From Harmonia axyridis (taxonomy: Eukaryota > Arthropoda > Insecta > Coleoptera > Coccinellidae), in contig NC_059501.1 in NCBI RefSeq assembly GCF_914767665.1, positions 79,024,798 through 79,088,797 on the forward strand: DNA of 64,000 nt, given 5' to 3'. The position numbers were made by a program, and so were the translations under genes. The notes beneath the pieces were generated by a model. It saw nothing but the letters and a program-made list of their open reading frames with translations. It was not told the origin of the DNA and searched no databases. This document shows, one piece after another, positions 11,656-24,429 of the stretch. Every line of letters begins with the position of its first letter. Positions within the stretch are counted from its first letter, which is position 1.

Positions 11656-12368
11656 TACACCGTGTCCGTAAAGTATGGAACAAATTCATTTTTAGCTAAA
11701 CAGATCATTTTAAGAAATAATCCTGAAACACGTCGATTTTTTATTTTAATTGTATTTTAAAATAATAATCTAATATAAAGGGTGAATTACTTTCGAGTAA
11801 TGACGTCACCGTCATGTTGTTTTAATTGAAGACTCCCATTTTGTCTCAATTTTCTGATTACTCTAGCTGAGCTGATTCCAAAAATGTATCACATGTTGAT
11901 TATAATTGGTACAGGGTGGACAAAAATACTATAGTTTTGTGTGTGCTCATAAAGTAACGCGTAACATTCTTTATTAGTTAAATTAACAATATTATCAAAA
12001 ATACTTATTCTCTAGCGGCAATTGGTTTGAATGTAACACCCTGTAGTTTGTTACATTTTTAGATTAATAAAAATGAGCTGTTTCCAAACATGTTTGGTAC
12101 TTGTGGTCTAGCAGACAGAATATGAAAGGAATTATTTCTTATTTTTTACATTTTTATTAATCTAAAAATGTAACAAACTACAGGGTGTTACATTCAAACC
12201 AATAGCTGTTAGAATAAGTATTTTTGATAATATTGTTAATTTAATTGATGAAGAATGTTACGCGTTACTTTATGAGCAAGAACAAAACTATTGTGTTTCA
12301 GGATTATTTCTTTGTATGGTCTGTTTAGCTAAAAATGAATTTGTTCCATACTTTACGGACACATTGTA
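11656..12368. mobile_element. Foldback element FB1 (~713 bp)
   Basis: The outer arms start GTGTCCGTAAAGTATGGAAC (from about 11661) and end with its complement, about 75 bp each. A second, longer inner pair (about 11941-12074 and 12147-12293) is also inverted and includes TGTAACACCCTGTAGTTTG and its complement. About 200 bp on the left side (11740-11935) has no partner. No coding capacity; typical of a foldback or MITE. Confidence 0.8.
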
Positions 12369-13286
12369 TATAGGGTTTTCTTTATTTAAAATTTAAAATG
12401 GTTATAATGGAAGCAATTCCAAATATTTATTGATATTTCTTAGGTTATTTGTGTTCAGGCGGTTATGTCATTTAAGATTTAGGATACATGCTTCAACAAA
12501 TTTTAGAGATTGTTAAATTGTTTTATTAAAAAAAGAGAGAAGAGAGAGAAAAATTTCTCTTCCACTAAGACAATGACCATTGTCACAAATCAATGAAAAC
12601 CATGGTCAGAATGAACGAATTACGCTTCCAACTGATTGAACTCAGCCAGGGAATAAAGCTATTGTAGTTGTAATTGTAATTGTTATTGTTATTGTTATTC
12701 TTCAGATCTGGCGTGTGGCTTTTGCAGACCTCAAGAGAAGGCCTCAGGGAAAGAAATTTGGCTTTAATGAGAGGTGATTGCGGAGGTTGAATCATATTCC
12801 GCAAAGACGAAGTTTTCTACATACAAAAGATATTGAAGTTTTAGGGGAGGATTGGTGTACACGATTATCACTCTTGATGAAGATGAAAATGTTTACCAAT
12901 TATGTGTTACTCAAGTAAGGCACGAGATTTATTTGCAGGGTCATTAACATAATGCGTACATAACTTGGGTACTAATTCTGTAAAATGCTTCAAACGAGAC
13001 GTAATAATATCATTTTGTACTGTCGGTCTTTCAAGTTTCTTTTCACAGCAGGTGGATAACCACAATGTAAACACTAGATAAGTATTATACTGTATTATGC
13101 ATGTTGTATATGCTCACGCAACGGAAGAAATTACTTGAGTCAAACAAGGAGAGCGATATGCATGACTTGACTAAGCTCACTTGTTATTATTTCTCAAAAG
13201 TGAAACAAAAACATTGAAATTTGACCTTTCAAGAGTCTTTAACAGTCTCTCTTTTGACTTAATGTTATAATGTTATAACTTGGGTT
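12369..13286. other. Non-coding stretch with microsatellite
   Basis: Contains an impure (TTG/TAT)n run, ATTGTTATTGTTATTGTTATT, at about 12675-12702 and a GA-rich run at 12530-12550. No gene is supported. Confidence 0.4.
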
Positions 13287-13520
13287 TCAGGGGTACCTAT
13301 ATTTCTGGAGTGGTTGAAGAGCTATCTCGCGACGAGGCCAGCAAATGTCGGGGATACTCTATCATCTGAAATTAGGAGTACCCCATGGATCCTTCCTTGG
13401 ATCTCTGTTGTTCCTTCTTTTTATATGACCATCCTGCAAGACTGAAAGATAATTTATTCAGATTTTGTTCCCAAAACGAGTTACCATCATTCTCGAAGAT
13501 GTGTTTAATTATTTTGCTGT
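13287..13520 (+). pseudogene. LINE reverse transcriptase fragment
   Basis: Translation gives FLEWLKSYLATRPANVGDTL, then in a shifted frame GVPHGSFLGSLLFLLF, which is RT motif B in a broken form (GVPQGS-LGPLLFLL-IND is typical). DLPA-like residues follow. It ends shortly before hAT-2. Only a short relic survives and clade assignment is not possible. Confidence 0.6.
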
Positions 13521-13612
13521 TAGGGCTTCTTCCTTCGAAGAGCCCTAAATGTTGTGCGAATTTCTACTTGATTGTTTTGTGAAATGGTGCCATACAAATG
13601 ATCTTGTAATTA

Positions 13613-14322
13613 ATATATGCGAGCGTCGCACGGCATATATTTCTGCAATCTCGTGCACACTTAGACTAAATAAGGGGATTCCTCAAGCCGAGAAAATGAA
13701 GCATTCGCCAGTGTGACTTTATTAGCAGTTTTCTCACATTTCTATGAAATCTATTGGTAGATTTTGGTATTTTCAGAAATATTTTTCTAAACTTGGCCAA
13801 AATGGCCAAGAATTTTTTATCAACGACGGCATCTTCAGCTCCTATTGAAAGACAATTTTCCAGAGCTGCTCTTACAGTTACAAAAACTCACAATAGGTCA
13901 GGCGAAAAATCTATAAGTTGCCTCATGTGTCTTAGATCCTGGATGAAAAATAAGGAAATCAAACAAAGTCTGGAGTTTCCTCAATATTAAGAAAATTAAT
14001 TTTCTATTATTTTTTTATTTTTTATGATCTATAGTGATTTAATTCATGTTTTTATTTAAAAAATATGATATTTTCGGTTGTTTCGAAAAATTAGTTTAAT
14101 GAATAAAAGTGTTTTTTGCAAGGTTTTTTCTCATTTTATCATTTTGTAATTGATGTGACACTACACAATAAAACTGCTAAAAATTAAGTAGCTTGATATG
14201 ATTCAAGTAATTGATAAATAAATACTTGACTTGACTTGAGATTAAAAAACTATTACTTGACTTGAAATCAAGTAAAGCTCAAGCCAAGTAGATCGAAAAT
14301 CAAGGCAAGCCGTGAATCCCTA
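13613..14322 (+). mobile_element. hAT-2: hAT copy with transposase dimerisation remnant
   Basis: The frame at 13754-13990 reads SSAPIERQFSRAALTVTK followed by LMCLRSWMKN, the C-terminal hAT dimerisation region (S-A--ER-FS pattern). Only the last ~70 residues of the transposase are present, so the element is non-autonomous. The 3' end carries iterated CTTGA/CAAGTA words and stops with GCCGTGAATCCCTA. The 5' end is truncated: it lacks the TAGGGATTCATCAAGC terminus seen at 47167 and 63267. Confidence 0.85.
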
Positions 14323-16518
14323 CTTTTATACCTCAAGATCTCATTAATTTTTACGCGATTGTTTAGCATTTTGGCATTTATAGCCTGTATGTAAATAATG
14401 ATTGTGTCCTTCGATATACATTCATTGATCTAATGTTTGCTCAATTAAATTATTGAGCATTGTGACTTATAATGGATATTCTCTCTGGGAGAAATATATC
14501 CCTCTTATAACACCCCTCTTTGGGTACGCCACTGCCATCAATGATACCGAATTTATAGTCGAATTCAAGAATCTCCGCCTATCCGGTTGTAAACTCGATA
14601 ACTCCACAACTAAAAGACCATTATATTATATATTAGATTCGACATTTTTAGGGTAGAGTTGGAAATTAAGCTGTGAGCCTCATGAAAAATTTCCAGATGA
14701 TCATGTCTCAGAATCCACCGAGTTGATAATTTATGAATAAATATGAAAAAAAAAACAATTCAAGCTTAATGCAAAATTTCGTGAGGATCGTGCAGAGAAC
14801 AAAACAAAAAAATGAGGACAGCACTAACGTAGCTTAGGAGCTTTAGAACTCTTATTTATTCATGCGCCAAAAGTTTTCAAGAATTCTTGAATTTTTTATT
14901 TTTCAGTTCAATATTAATTGAAATTAACTTCAATTGATCACCAACAACCAACTGATATTCATTCAGATCAATTTGAATGAGATACATTTATGACCAGATG
15001 AATGAACGTAGATTTTCATTAGAATATTTCAGATTGCACCATTCAAACTCGATAAAAAGTACAAGTAGGATTTCTCCACTTCATCACCGGTATGTTTCTC
15101 ATAAGTATACATTTTTACGGCGTAAACTTCAACAAAACTTTTATTGTCGATCATTCGAGATAAATTGATCAGTTATTTATTGTTTCAATTTTCAATCGAA
15201 CAACTTTTGTTGAGATTATAATTCGCCTGATTTAGTACCAATCGAATCCAAATTTAATTCGCAATTTGATGCTTCGATTACTTTGGCCTTAAAACTATGT
15301 TATTGGTTTATTGTTTATAGAAAATATCGATGTTTGATAAGAGGAGGATGGAATCATTTTTATACGTTTTAGAAGGACGATCCGAACATATTTTCGGAAA
15401 TTAATCAATATTTTTTCGTATCGAAGAAAAAATCATTCAGCGTCGATCGAGTTCACTATTTGGATGAGTGACCGACTTAATTTTAATTGATTTTTAATGG
15501 AAAACAATTTGTTATTATAGAAATGTAATGTGCATCTTTGCTCTGGATAAACATCTATCAAAAAAATTAAACATCCATTATGAAATCGTACCTATATGTA
15601 TACAAAATATGTATTTCACTTGAATATTTCTCTTTAAAATATTACCCCTCTATTTTAGAAACAAGAAATGGAAGTTTAAAAGAAGTTTTTACTTCCTATA
15701 ACCTAACATTTTCACTTATTCAATTCGAAATTCAAGCAAAACTACTTAATACGAAGTGAATGTGTTTACTTTCACAAAATATTTTCAACAACACTCGATT
15801 TTATATTAAACAGTATTTAATGGTTATATAGAAATAAAATTCAAATGAAACGAAATAAATATATCAGAAATTCAAGTGTTTTATTTAAATTTTGTGAATC
15901 GTGATCATGAATCAAATTAAATTGAATTTCTCGATTTGAAAAATTTGAGAATTGATAAGCAGAACAATCAACATTATTTGGAAATAATAGTATTTATAAG
16001 AAAATTCTTACACGGAATAATTGATCAAATCAAAAAAAAAAAAAATTACGACATTACACTAGCCGCATTATATGTTTGAGCCACTAATTTTGAATGTAAG
16101 TTGAATTTTCTAAACATGGCAGATAAAAATTGAAATGAATCTTTAGCAGAACGTCCAGAACTTACATGATAATAAAATCCTATGAATCGCTCAAGAAGTT
16201 GGTCATTTATTACAAAATAGAAAATGACGGATAATTGTGGATGAATTTTATAACAATTTTTTCATCAACTTGTCAGGAAAAAAAAAGGATTGAAATGTCT
16301 TCTTCAATTTTTTCATTCACAACAAAAACAAGCGAATCGATCAATTAATTTTTGTATGGTTTCACATGTACCAGAAAAAATTGATTTACTGTCAATAAGA
16401 TTTTCTAAAAAGGTTTTCAAATAAGTGTCAAATATACTAACGACAATCACCATAACTCTTCGAAATTCCAGCGATTTGAAGGTTCATTAGATTCATCGTG
16501 CCCCCTAAAAGGAAATTT
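14323..16518. other. AT-rich non-coding stretch
   Basis: No gene, repeat partner or domain recognised. Short frames at 14453-14656 and 14977-15168 look random. Confidence 0.35.
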
Positions 16519-17240
16519 TACTTGATATCAAGTCAAGCTCAAGTCAAGTAGTAGGTTTTCAATCTCAAGTCAAGTATTTATTCATCATTGTGTGAGCATT
16601 TATGTTCTCCACTCATGTTTTGTATTTTCTTGCTGTGTATATATGTTGTAATGTAGTCAGTGAATAAATTATTATTATTATTAATTATTATTATTATCAA
16701 GTACTTGAATCATATCAAGCTACTTGATTTTGAGCAGTTTTGTTGTGTACTGTCACATCAATAAAAAAATGATGAAATGAGGAGAAACCTTGGAAAAACA
16801 CTTATTTATTAAAATTATTGTATGAAAGAAACAAAAATATCAACTTTTTCGAAATAGAAACATACATTAAATCACTATAAATCATAACAAAATGATATAT
16901 TAAATATTAATATTAAAAAATAAAATTTCTCAATATGTAGAAACCACCAGGCTTCGTTTGATTTCATAATTTTCCATCTAGGATCTAAGACACATGAGGC
17001 ATCTTATAGATTAGTCGCTTAACCTTTTGCTGGTTTTTGTAACTGTGAGAGCAGCTCTGCAAAATTGTCTCTCAACAGGAGCTGAAGATACTGGCGTTGA
17101 TAAAAATTCCTTGGACGTTTTGGTCAAGTTTTGAAAGATTTTCCTGAAACTACCAAAATCTACCAATAGATTTAATAGAAATGTTAGAAAATACTAATAA
17201 AGTCACTCTGACGAATACTTCTGTCTCTCGTAATAGAGGT
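16519..17240 (-). mobile_element. hAT-3: hAT copy interrupted by a short (ATT)n-tailed insert
   Basis: Minus-strand hAT copy beginning TTGATATCAAGTCAAGC and including the antisense of the dimerisation segment near 17040-17100. It is cut off near TCTGTCTCTCG at about 17240. At about 16585-16695 a foreign ~110-bp piece ends AATAAATTATTATTATT, the style of a 5'-truncated LINE with a microsatellite tail. Confidence 0.75.
16585..16695 (+). mobile_element. Short 5'-truncated retroposon insert with (ATT)n tail
   Basis: Interrupts hAT-3 between ...TATTTATTC and AAGTACTTG. It contains AATAAA and then (ATT)n, consistent with the 3' end of a CR1/L2-type LINE or a SINE mobilised by one. Too short to classify. 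Confidence 0.4.
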
Positions 17241-18094
17241 GGAACATCATGTATAATTTATCACTGACAATTCTTTGATGAGAAAAGTATCGTTTTGAGT
17301 TTAAAATACGCAAAACAAGACTAACGAACAGGTAGGTACGAAATAAACTAGGACACTAATTGAGTAACAAATTTCTTCGATAACAAAAGAATTCTTCTGA
17401 AATACTCGAATAATATTGCGCCACAAATACTTCCTGCTTTCGAGCGATTTTTTCTGACGTATCTTCTCCAAGCAACATCTGTAATTTGCATTACGATAAT
17501 CTCGTAGAACCTCTAATGTTCCTCCTTTGGTTTGCGGTTAATGTGGCATTTCTACAATGGACGGAATCCCCTAATAAGCTAAAAAATTTCACAAAGGCTC
17601 ATAGAGAGCGTTCCCTACAGAGAACAAATCGACACCTTTTCATTTGCGGTTGCTCCGTTGTTTCCTCGGTATTGGACAACAAAAAAGGATATTTACCCTT
17701 GGTATGACAAAGGTCGGCATAAGACATAATTGTTAGAGGCTTATTCTTTATCTCTTACTTATTATATTAATGATGATGACGGCGAATCTTCTTTTGTACC
17801 GAAAAATACTTGGAAATATACACACCGGTAAAATGTCAACGAAGTTTTTAGTTCATTTTTTTTTTTTAAACTTTGACCGATATTAGTAATCATGTTTTTT
17901 AATTGTACAGGGTTTTCCGAATTCCATGCTCATTGAAAGCATCTCGAGAACTGTAAGACTCAGAGAAAAAATCTTCAAGGACCCCTGATCTCTTTTTACG
18001 AAATCATGAGAAAGCAGATCATAGATATCTTGATTCGTTCTCGGGTTACAGGAGATACATTGAAAAATGACTGTTTTCATTATTTTGGTATATA
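17241..18094. other. Non-coding stretch with dispersed repeat
   Basis: About 17908-18010 (TACAGGGTTTTCCGAATTC ... AAAAATCTTC-AGGACCC) resembles 26762-26860 (TACAGGATGTCCGAAATTC ... AAAAATCTTCGAGGACCC), a dispersed repeat beginning with the TACAGG-type end common to several MITEs here. The rest shows no gene. Confidence 0.45.
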
Positions 18095-18763
18095 GGGTGA
18101 GTCGAAAATGTGTACGGAGCTTTTTGGGGGTGGTAGTACAATGAAAAATAAGTATAGCATGAAGAATAAACTTATGGCCCGAAGTGCATATTAGGTGAGA
18201 TATATCTTTCCAAAGTTGATGGAATTATAAAAAATTCTCCGCATAACTTCTGAATAGTGAATGCCACCAGATTGAGATTTCGTGCATAAATGTATGTTGT
18301 TAGAATATATTTTTTTTATTAATTACACTTTTCCATTTCTGATATCGTTATAAAGGTTGTTTTAAGAGGGTGAAAAATAGAAGCATTCGATGAAGCGGAG
18401 AAAATTACATGAAGATTTGACATATTTGACTCTTTGATGATGATGTTAGCAGATTTATTCATCGCGAGATTCATCGATAACCATAGAAATTGGCCCAAAC
18501 AAATCATGACTCACCCTCTAAAAACACCCTTCATAACAATATCAGAAATGTAGAAAAGTGATGAAAAAATGTATTTTAACAACATACATATGTATATGTA
18601 CGAAATTTCAATCTGGTGGCATTAAAAGTTTAGAAGTTGAGGGGAGAATTTTTTTTTGATTTTATCAACTTTGGAAGGATATATCTCACTTAATTAGCAT
18701 TTCGGGCCATGAGTTTATTCATCATTTATTTTTCAAGCTCGGTACACATTTACGACTCACCCT
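18095..18763. mobile_element. Foldback element FB2 (~670 bp)
   Basis: Ends GGGTGAGTCG and CGACTCACCCT. The arms (about 18095-18345 and 18525-18763) share GGCCCGAAGTGC-TATTA, AGATATATC and GCCACCAGATTGAGATTTCG as inverted copies. The central part has a further inverted pair (TTTTAAGAGGGTG with CACCCTCTAAAA) next to ATGACTCACCC, suggesting a nested second element. Non-coding. Confidence 0.75.
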
Positions 18764-21700
18764 GCACATATATTGGCTCCTGTTCGAGATTTTAAAAAAT
18801 TCTGAAATGTTTTTTAGAGTAATTTTTAATGTTTATATGACACTCTGAACAAGTTTTGTAGATAATCTAGGAAATGATACATTATATGAAAAAAATTCAA
18901 GAGACCTTTTTTTTTAGTGAAGCTCTGTTGGTTTCTTTCTCGTTTTCTAGGGCATGGTCCTGTTCTGTATAAGAACGCTCGGGACATATTCCTTGTTTCT
19001 TTCAGAAATGAAATAATATTCTCGAAAAAAAGACAGTGGTGTGGTTTTTCAAAAGTAAGAGGATTATCGCACCCCTATGTCAACGCCACTGGATAATATT
19101 GGCAGGAGACACTCACCTAATTCGAAACATTATATTATCTAGGCTTCAATAAAATTAAAACAATGAATGTAATAATACCAGTGTTTTAAGTAAAAACCTG
19201 TTTTTTTTCATGAAAAGAGTTCTTCTACGCAACGCAAAAGTTATTGAACAAAAAATCTGGACCACCCTGTATATCCGTCACATTGGAATTAAAAATTTTT
19301 GGGTACACATGAAGTTTATCAATAAAGTAAGTGAGTTATTAAAAAATTAAGCTTTTACATGGGTAGATATTATCAAGTTTTCCTTTAGCAAATTGAAGAA
19401 ATGCTAAGAAGCAAGAAGATAGAAGAACGACTAAGGTGTCGAGTTTATGGCAAGGAAAAATTTATTTTTAAAAAAATTAAAATTCAATTAGAAAATTGAT
19501 TCATTCCATTTCAATGCAGAATGCTCTTCTTGCATAAATCCATGACGATATACATGATACGGTATTATTTTTAAATGATTTTCCTTTTCCTATAGAAAAT
19601 TGTTTGAGAAATCAATGAAATTTTGTTATTCTATTTTATATGGCATGTCAATTTGTAAATTAATCCATAATTAATGATGCTTCAAACCATTAGAATATAA
19701 TATAATGGTTTGAAGCTTTCAACGTTACCTCAGTGCCTTTCCAATTTTTTTTTATATTTGTACCTGTTATTGAGATAACCATCAAATGTAAGATTTTTTT
19801 TTACTTCACTATAAATTATCGTGGGTGTTCATGAAATTATAATTTCAGCCCCTTGAATATTCTTATTAGTTATGAAAAAACGTGTTAATTGAACAAATTC
19901 GAAAGAAACAACTTAACGCAGCTCATTATATTTCTGTTCTAGTATTTGTACCTAATAGATTAATTTTTAATCATAGGTATTAGACAAGGAAGTAATTCAC
20001 ACTATGGAAACTTAACCTTCATTAGTGAGTTCATATAGACAAAATTAATATTCATTGCATTATTGTCACAGTAACAATGATTGCCATCATTATACTTATG
20101 TAGGTACGTGAACTATAAAAAATGAATTTCATTCCTGAAGTACAGGAAGATGATAGTGATTGTGAAATTAAATCTTAATACATTGAATCATATGATTTTT
20201 TGAATTGATTCACTATAGTAGTTCAAGCTTTCAGAAAAATTTATAAAGGCGGATATACACATCTTCTATGCCTTCTTATCCCGAAATATCTTAAAACATT
20301 TTTTATGGAGATATGAAAAAATTTAGACATTTAATGCTTTAAGAAATTTTGAATTTGTTATAACCTTGATAATTTTTTTTTAAGAATTCATTAAAAATAT
20401 ATTATGGAATGAAGAGCTATAATCAAAAAACTGTTTTGTTTTCAAATATTTCAGGGGAAAGAAAGGTGAAATGAATCTTCAAAAAAACATTAGATTTATA
20501 GGATCTATTTCAGAAGATACCTCATATTGAGCTAATAAATGTGGGACCTATAAACTGAACCAATCTGTATATTGTAATGGGTTCTCAAATAGCCATTTTA
20601 CAATATAAAAAAATCTAATTAATTCATTCAGTGTGACAATTTTTAATTTGAAAGGTTACGTTATGCCATTATTATTTTCTCTGTACATACTACATTCTGT
20701 CAACCCAGTTTTTCATCACTTGTTCACATAAATTTGGCTGTATTTTATCAATAGGACGTCTAATGTCGATTTTTAATTTCTTAATTATTGTTGGATTGCC
20801 AGCATAAATTTGTGACTTGAATTTTGTAAGGATATAAACCCGAATTTGTTTGGGAAAGATTTAATAATTGAGAACGACGTGGAACCTACTTATGAATTTG
20901 CATTAACTTTTACACGTGCTCATTGGGGTCTCTAGAGTTAAACTATTGGGGGTTTTCCCAGCAAAATCTTCACTTACAATTTTTCTTTATTTGTGCTAAT
21001 CAATGACCGTATTAAATTGTATCATTTCTATTGGAAATCCAGTTACTACATAAATAATTTCAGCCGATTTCGTACTAAGATGGTTCAAGCAAGTGAGGTG
21101 TTAAAATTTAATATCCGTCTACGGCTTCAATTAGAAAATTGTTCGAAGTAATAAGATAGTCAGGCGATTAAAAACATCATTAAAATTTTAATTACTCGGG
21201 GTGTTCGGGGTGTAGTGAAACATAAAGCTGTGGTATCTATGTTATTGGTGCAATCAAAGATGTCATCGCTTGGAATTGTTCAATGTTCTATAATCTATGA
21301 GTACTTTACCTCATAAGTTGACAACCCATGAAATAAATCTGGCTCGAACAAATGGTTTTACGACTAACATTATGGAATCCCTATGCAAGCTTCACTTGGA
21401 TTTGCCTCTTAACAACCCAATATTTTTTTGAAATCCTTGTTGTTTCTGATTTTTTTCAGAATATTCTTAATTGATCCAGCTCAAAACTCCCGAGAAGAAT
21501 ATCTGAAACTCTTCATTTGCTATCCAATTAGGTATTTGCTCCGCAGCATCATTTCATGATGTGGCTCATAGTTTTTTGCAAATTTGATGTCAAGTTCAAA
21601 CTTAAAGATAACAATTTTGAGTATGTGTTCTGTTGGTGAAAAGTTGGAACTTTTCACATTGAAAATTAAACAGGTTACCTGAAAATTCTGTTTTAACTTT

Positions 21701-21886
21701 GAAAAATTCAAGAAAAGATACCAGGAGCTTCTGAGAACTCATTGATTCATTTGTCTATTGGAGACCACAGCACTGTTTTATGTATTATATAGGTATTATG
21801 TGATTCATAATAATGTCATGTCATATTTCCTTTTTCGATATTTTTTTTAAATTTTCTATAGGTATAATATTGGTTATGATATCCAC
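18764..21886. other. AT-rich non-coding stretch
   Basis: No supported gene. It contains a perfect 14-bp stem hairpin at 19679-19716 (GCTTCAAACCATTA with TAATGGTTTGAAGC). Confidence 0.35.
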
Positions 21887-22420
21887 TAGAGATTCACGGC
21901 TTGACTTGAAATTAAGGCAAGTACTTGCGGAATTTTGTAGAAGTCAAAGCACTCTGGAAAATTGTCTTGCAACAGGCGCTGAAAATGCTGGAGTTGATAA
22001 AAAATCTTTGGCCATTTTAGCTAAGTTTGGAGAAACGTTTTCATGCCTCTTCTACCATTCTAAAATATCTTTAGAACTTTCAGCACGTGGTTCAGTTAGG
22101 AATTTATCTATTTCATAACGCCAAGCTTTTTCATTTGGTATATTAGGACATTTGGTTTATTAGGACATTCCTTGAATTAACTTAGGAGATCGATATCAAA
22201 TTCACTTTTAAGATGATTATTTTGTCTAACCGCGCACAACCTTGCAGAAACATATGACTCGTGCGTATCAAGCTCGAGTTATATCAAGTAGCTTAATATC
22301 AAGTCAAGCAATAAATATCTTAAATCAAGTCGAAAGTCAAGTATGTAATTTGTCACGAGCTTGATTTTCAAGTCAAGTAGTGGGCTAAAATATCAAGCTA
22401 CTCGACCTGATGAATATCTA
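21887..22420 (-). mobile_element. hAT-4: internally deleted hAT copy
   Basis: Lower end TAGAGATTCACGGCTTGACT and upper end CGACCTGATGAATATCTA are both near-intact family termini, in minus orientation. The interior retains the antisense of the dimerisation region (near 21955-22030). At ~530 bp it is shorter than other copies. I found no convincing 8-bp target duplication. Confidence 0.75.
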
Positions 22421-22859
22421 GTAAAAACGTGTGTCACGTAGGGTAAGAACACATATGCATCTAACAAGACAAAATGAGTGTGGAGTTCAAGACTTTATTC
22501 GCTGAATCGAATAATATCATCACCCAGCTTGTCTGATCATACGTATCCATACTAAGCATGTTAAAGGCATTAAAATTTTCTTCTTGTCTACTGTGACTAT
22601 CGGCACTTATATGGTTGTAACATTCGGTATTATATAAATAACAAAATAACCAACAGTCCGGTCGCAGCCAGACATTTTGGTACTCCGGCAAAATAAAATT
22701 TCGCCGCCCTGCTTTGCCTTATTCATCTAAATTTTCTTTGAAGGAGCCTCTGTTTTTTGTCTCAGGCATAATTTCAGTTTCAATAGAAATCGAATCTTTT
22801 CAAATACAAAATCACCTTGTTATCAAATAAATGCAAATGACTGACACTTGGTAATGAAT

Positions 22860-23270
22860 GAAGGAAAAAGGAAAAAAGTACGATTTCCAAGTATATATAA
22901 ATATCAAAAGATATTACTCATCTGGTTGATGTTTCGGCAAAAATGCCATCCACATAACCATTGTCAAACAGAAGATTTCCACGATATTACGTAGGAATCA
23001 TAATCGAAAGTAACCCAAGGAGAATGCATGTCATTGAGGGAGAGTAGCGATATACCGGTTTCCCCCTTGTTATCGTATATCGCTACTCTCCTTCGATGGC
23101 GTGCATTCTTCTTGGGTTACTTTCGATTTTGATTCCTACGTAATAACATGGAAATCTTCTGTTTGACAATGGTTTTGTGGATGGCATTTTTGCCGAAACA
23201 TCAACCAGATAAGTAATATCTTTTGATATTTATATATACTTGGAAATCGTACTTTTTTCCTTTTTCCTTC
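22860..23270. mobile_element. Foldback element FB3, near-perfect ~200-bp arms
   Basis: GAAGGAAAAAGGAAAAAAGT at the left is matched by its complement at the right, and similarity continues inward through GATGTTTCGGCAAAAATGCC, GTAACCCAAG and GAGAGTAGCGATAT to a ~10-bp centre near 23066. The arms differ by only a few bases, so the element is relatively young or kept alike by gene conversion. Non-coding. Confidence 0.9.
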
Positions 23271-24064
23271 GAATTTATCCAAGGATTTTTTTGTCGATTT
23301 CATCAAAAAACGCCTTGCCTTCTTTAAAAGTACTATTCTCTATAAGTCTAGAGTAAAAAGACGACGAAGTTCTTAAAGGTGCATTTAAGTACCTATATGT
23401 ATTTTCATAACTATAGTTGAGATAATTCAATTTACAAAATGGTAATTTCAATAACACTATTAGATATTTATTAATAGTGGTATTTTCACTAAGAAAACAT
23501 TTTTGTGTTGAAAAAAATCTTGTTTTATTAATTGACAGCGCCTAAAAATTTGGCGCACCGGCAAAATGTCCGGTTAAACAGAAGATAACCTAACCTAATA
23601 TGACCTAACTTAACCAATAGTTAAAAAGGAGACATTTTTCTCGATGACAATCTTTTTAAGCTTTCCATGGAAACAGCATCATTGGAGATAATGAAACATC
23701 GATGTTCGAAGGACTCAAAAACTTCATCAAATAATTCAACAACAGAAATATCACGCGCTTTCCACATGAAACCCAATCAACAATGTAAAAGCCTCATTGA
23801 AAACACAAACTTTATTTCAGGTAATTAATTAAACAGACCTAATCGTCGATATGAATTATAAGCAATAAAACGACACAAGCGAACGCGTTATCGGCATCAA
23901 AACCGTTGATAAAGAGGACCGAAACTAATATATTGAACAAAATTGAAATATTACATAGATTAAACTTAATAGAGTTAATATTAACACGACACCTGATGAA
24001 TTCTCAACAAGTTAATATCTCATTATGAATAAAACTAATCAGTTCTTGTACACAATAAAACATT
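23271..24064. other. AT-rich spacer upstream of hbn
   Basis: No feature recognised. It may hold distal promoter sequence of the homeobox gene, but no motif decides this. Confidence 0.3.
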
Positions 24065-24302
24065 ATCAGGATTCAAAGGTTTTAATCAAGGCGGCACACT
24101 GCCAGAGGACGCAAGCGCAGGGGCTTCCACGTTGCTGTTCCTCGATTCGGATTGGCTCGCGGTCGGAAGAGGGGAAAAGTTGCCGTACCCATCAAAAGCT
24201 CACGTACGTGAACTTAGGGGACCAGTACAGTTCATCAATCTTGGCGGTTCGGTTGAACTTAGATATTGATTACACTACATAATTTGTTTTGCGATCAGTG
24301 AA
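24065..24302 (+). promoter_or_regulatory. hbn: Probable hbn promoter-proximal region / 5' UTR
   Basis: GC-rich, CpG-containing block (24090-24250) directly before the hbn ATG, standing out from AT-rich flanks. An in-frame TGA at 24267-24269 lies 36 bases before the ATG and limits the reading frame. No clear TATA box is seen. TCAGT at 24296-24300 resembles an arthropod initiator but is too close to the ATG to be convincing. The transcription start is not determined. Confidence 0.4.
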
Positions 24303-24429
24303 ATGGATTGTGAACAAGTGAAAACTACACCTGCGGCGACAAGTGAGGGCATCAGCAAACCCAAAACGAAGTACAGCATTGATCAAATACTGGGTGTTTG
24401 TTCCAATAAGAAAGCGCGTCTTGCTGAAA
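24303..24429 (+). CDS. hbn: hbn exon 1 (coding part)
   Basis: ATG followed by 42 codons plus one base, with the octapeptide at codons 24-31. The donor is GAAA|GTGAGTG, a strong consensus. The last base joins AT at 29322-29323 to form an Asn codon. Confidence 0.88.

Noticed and set aside
12583..12804. Minus-strand frame with Asn/Tyr run
   Set aside because: The run is the translation of the (TTG/TAT)n microsatellite.
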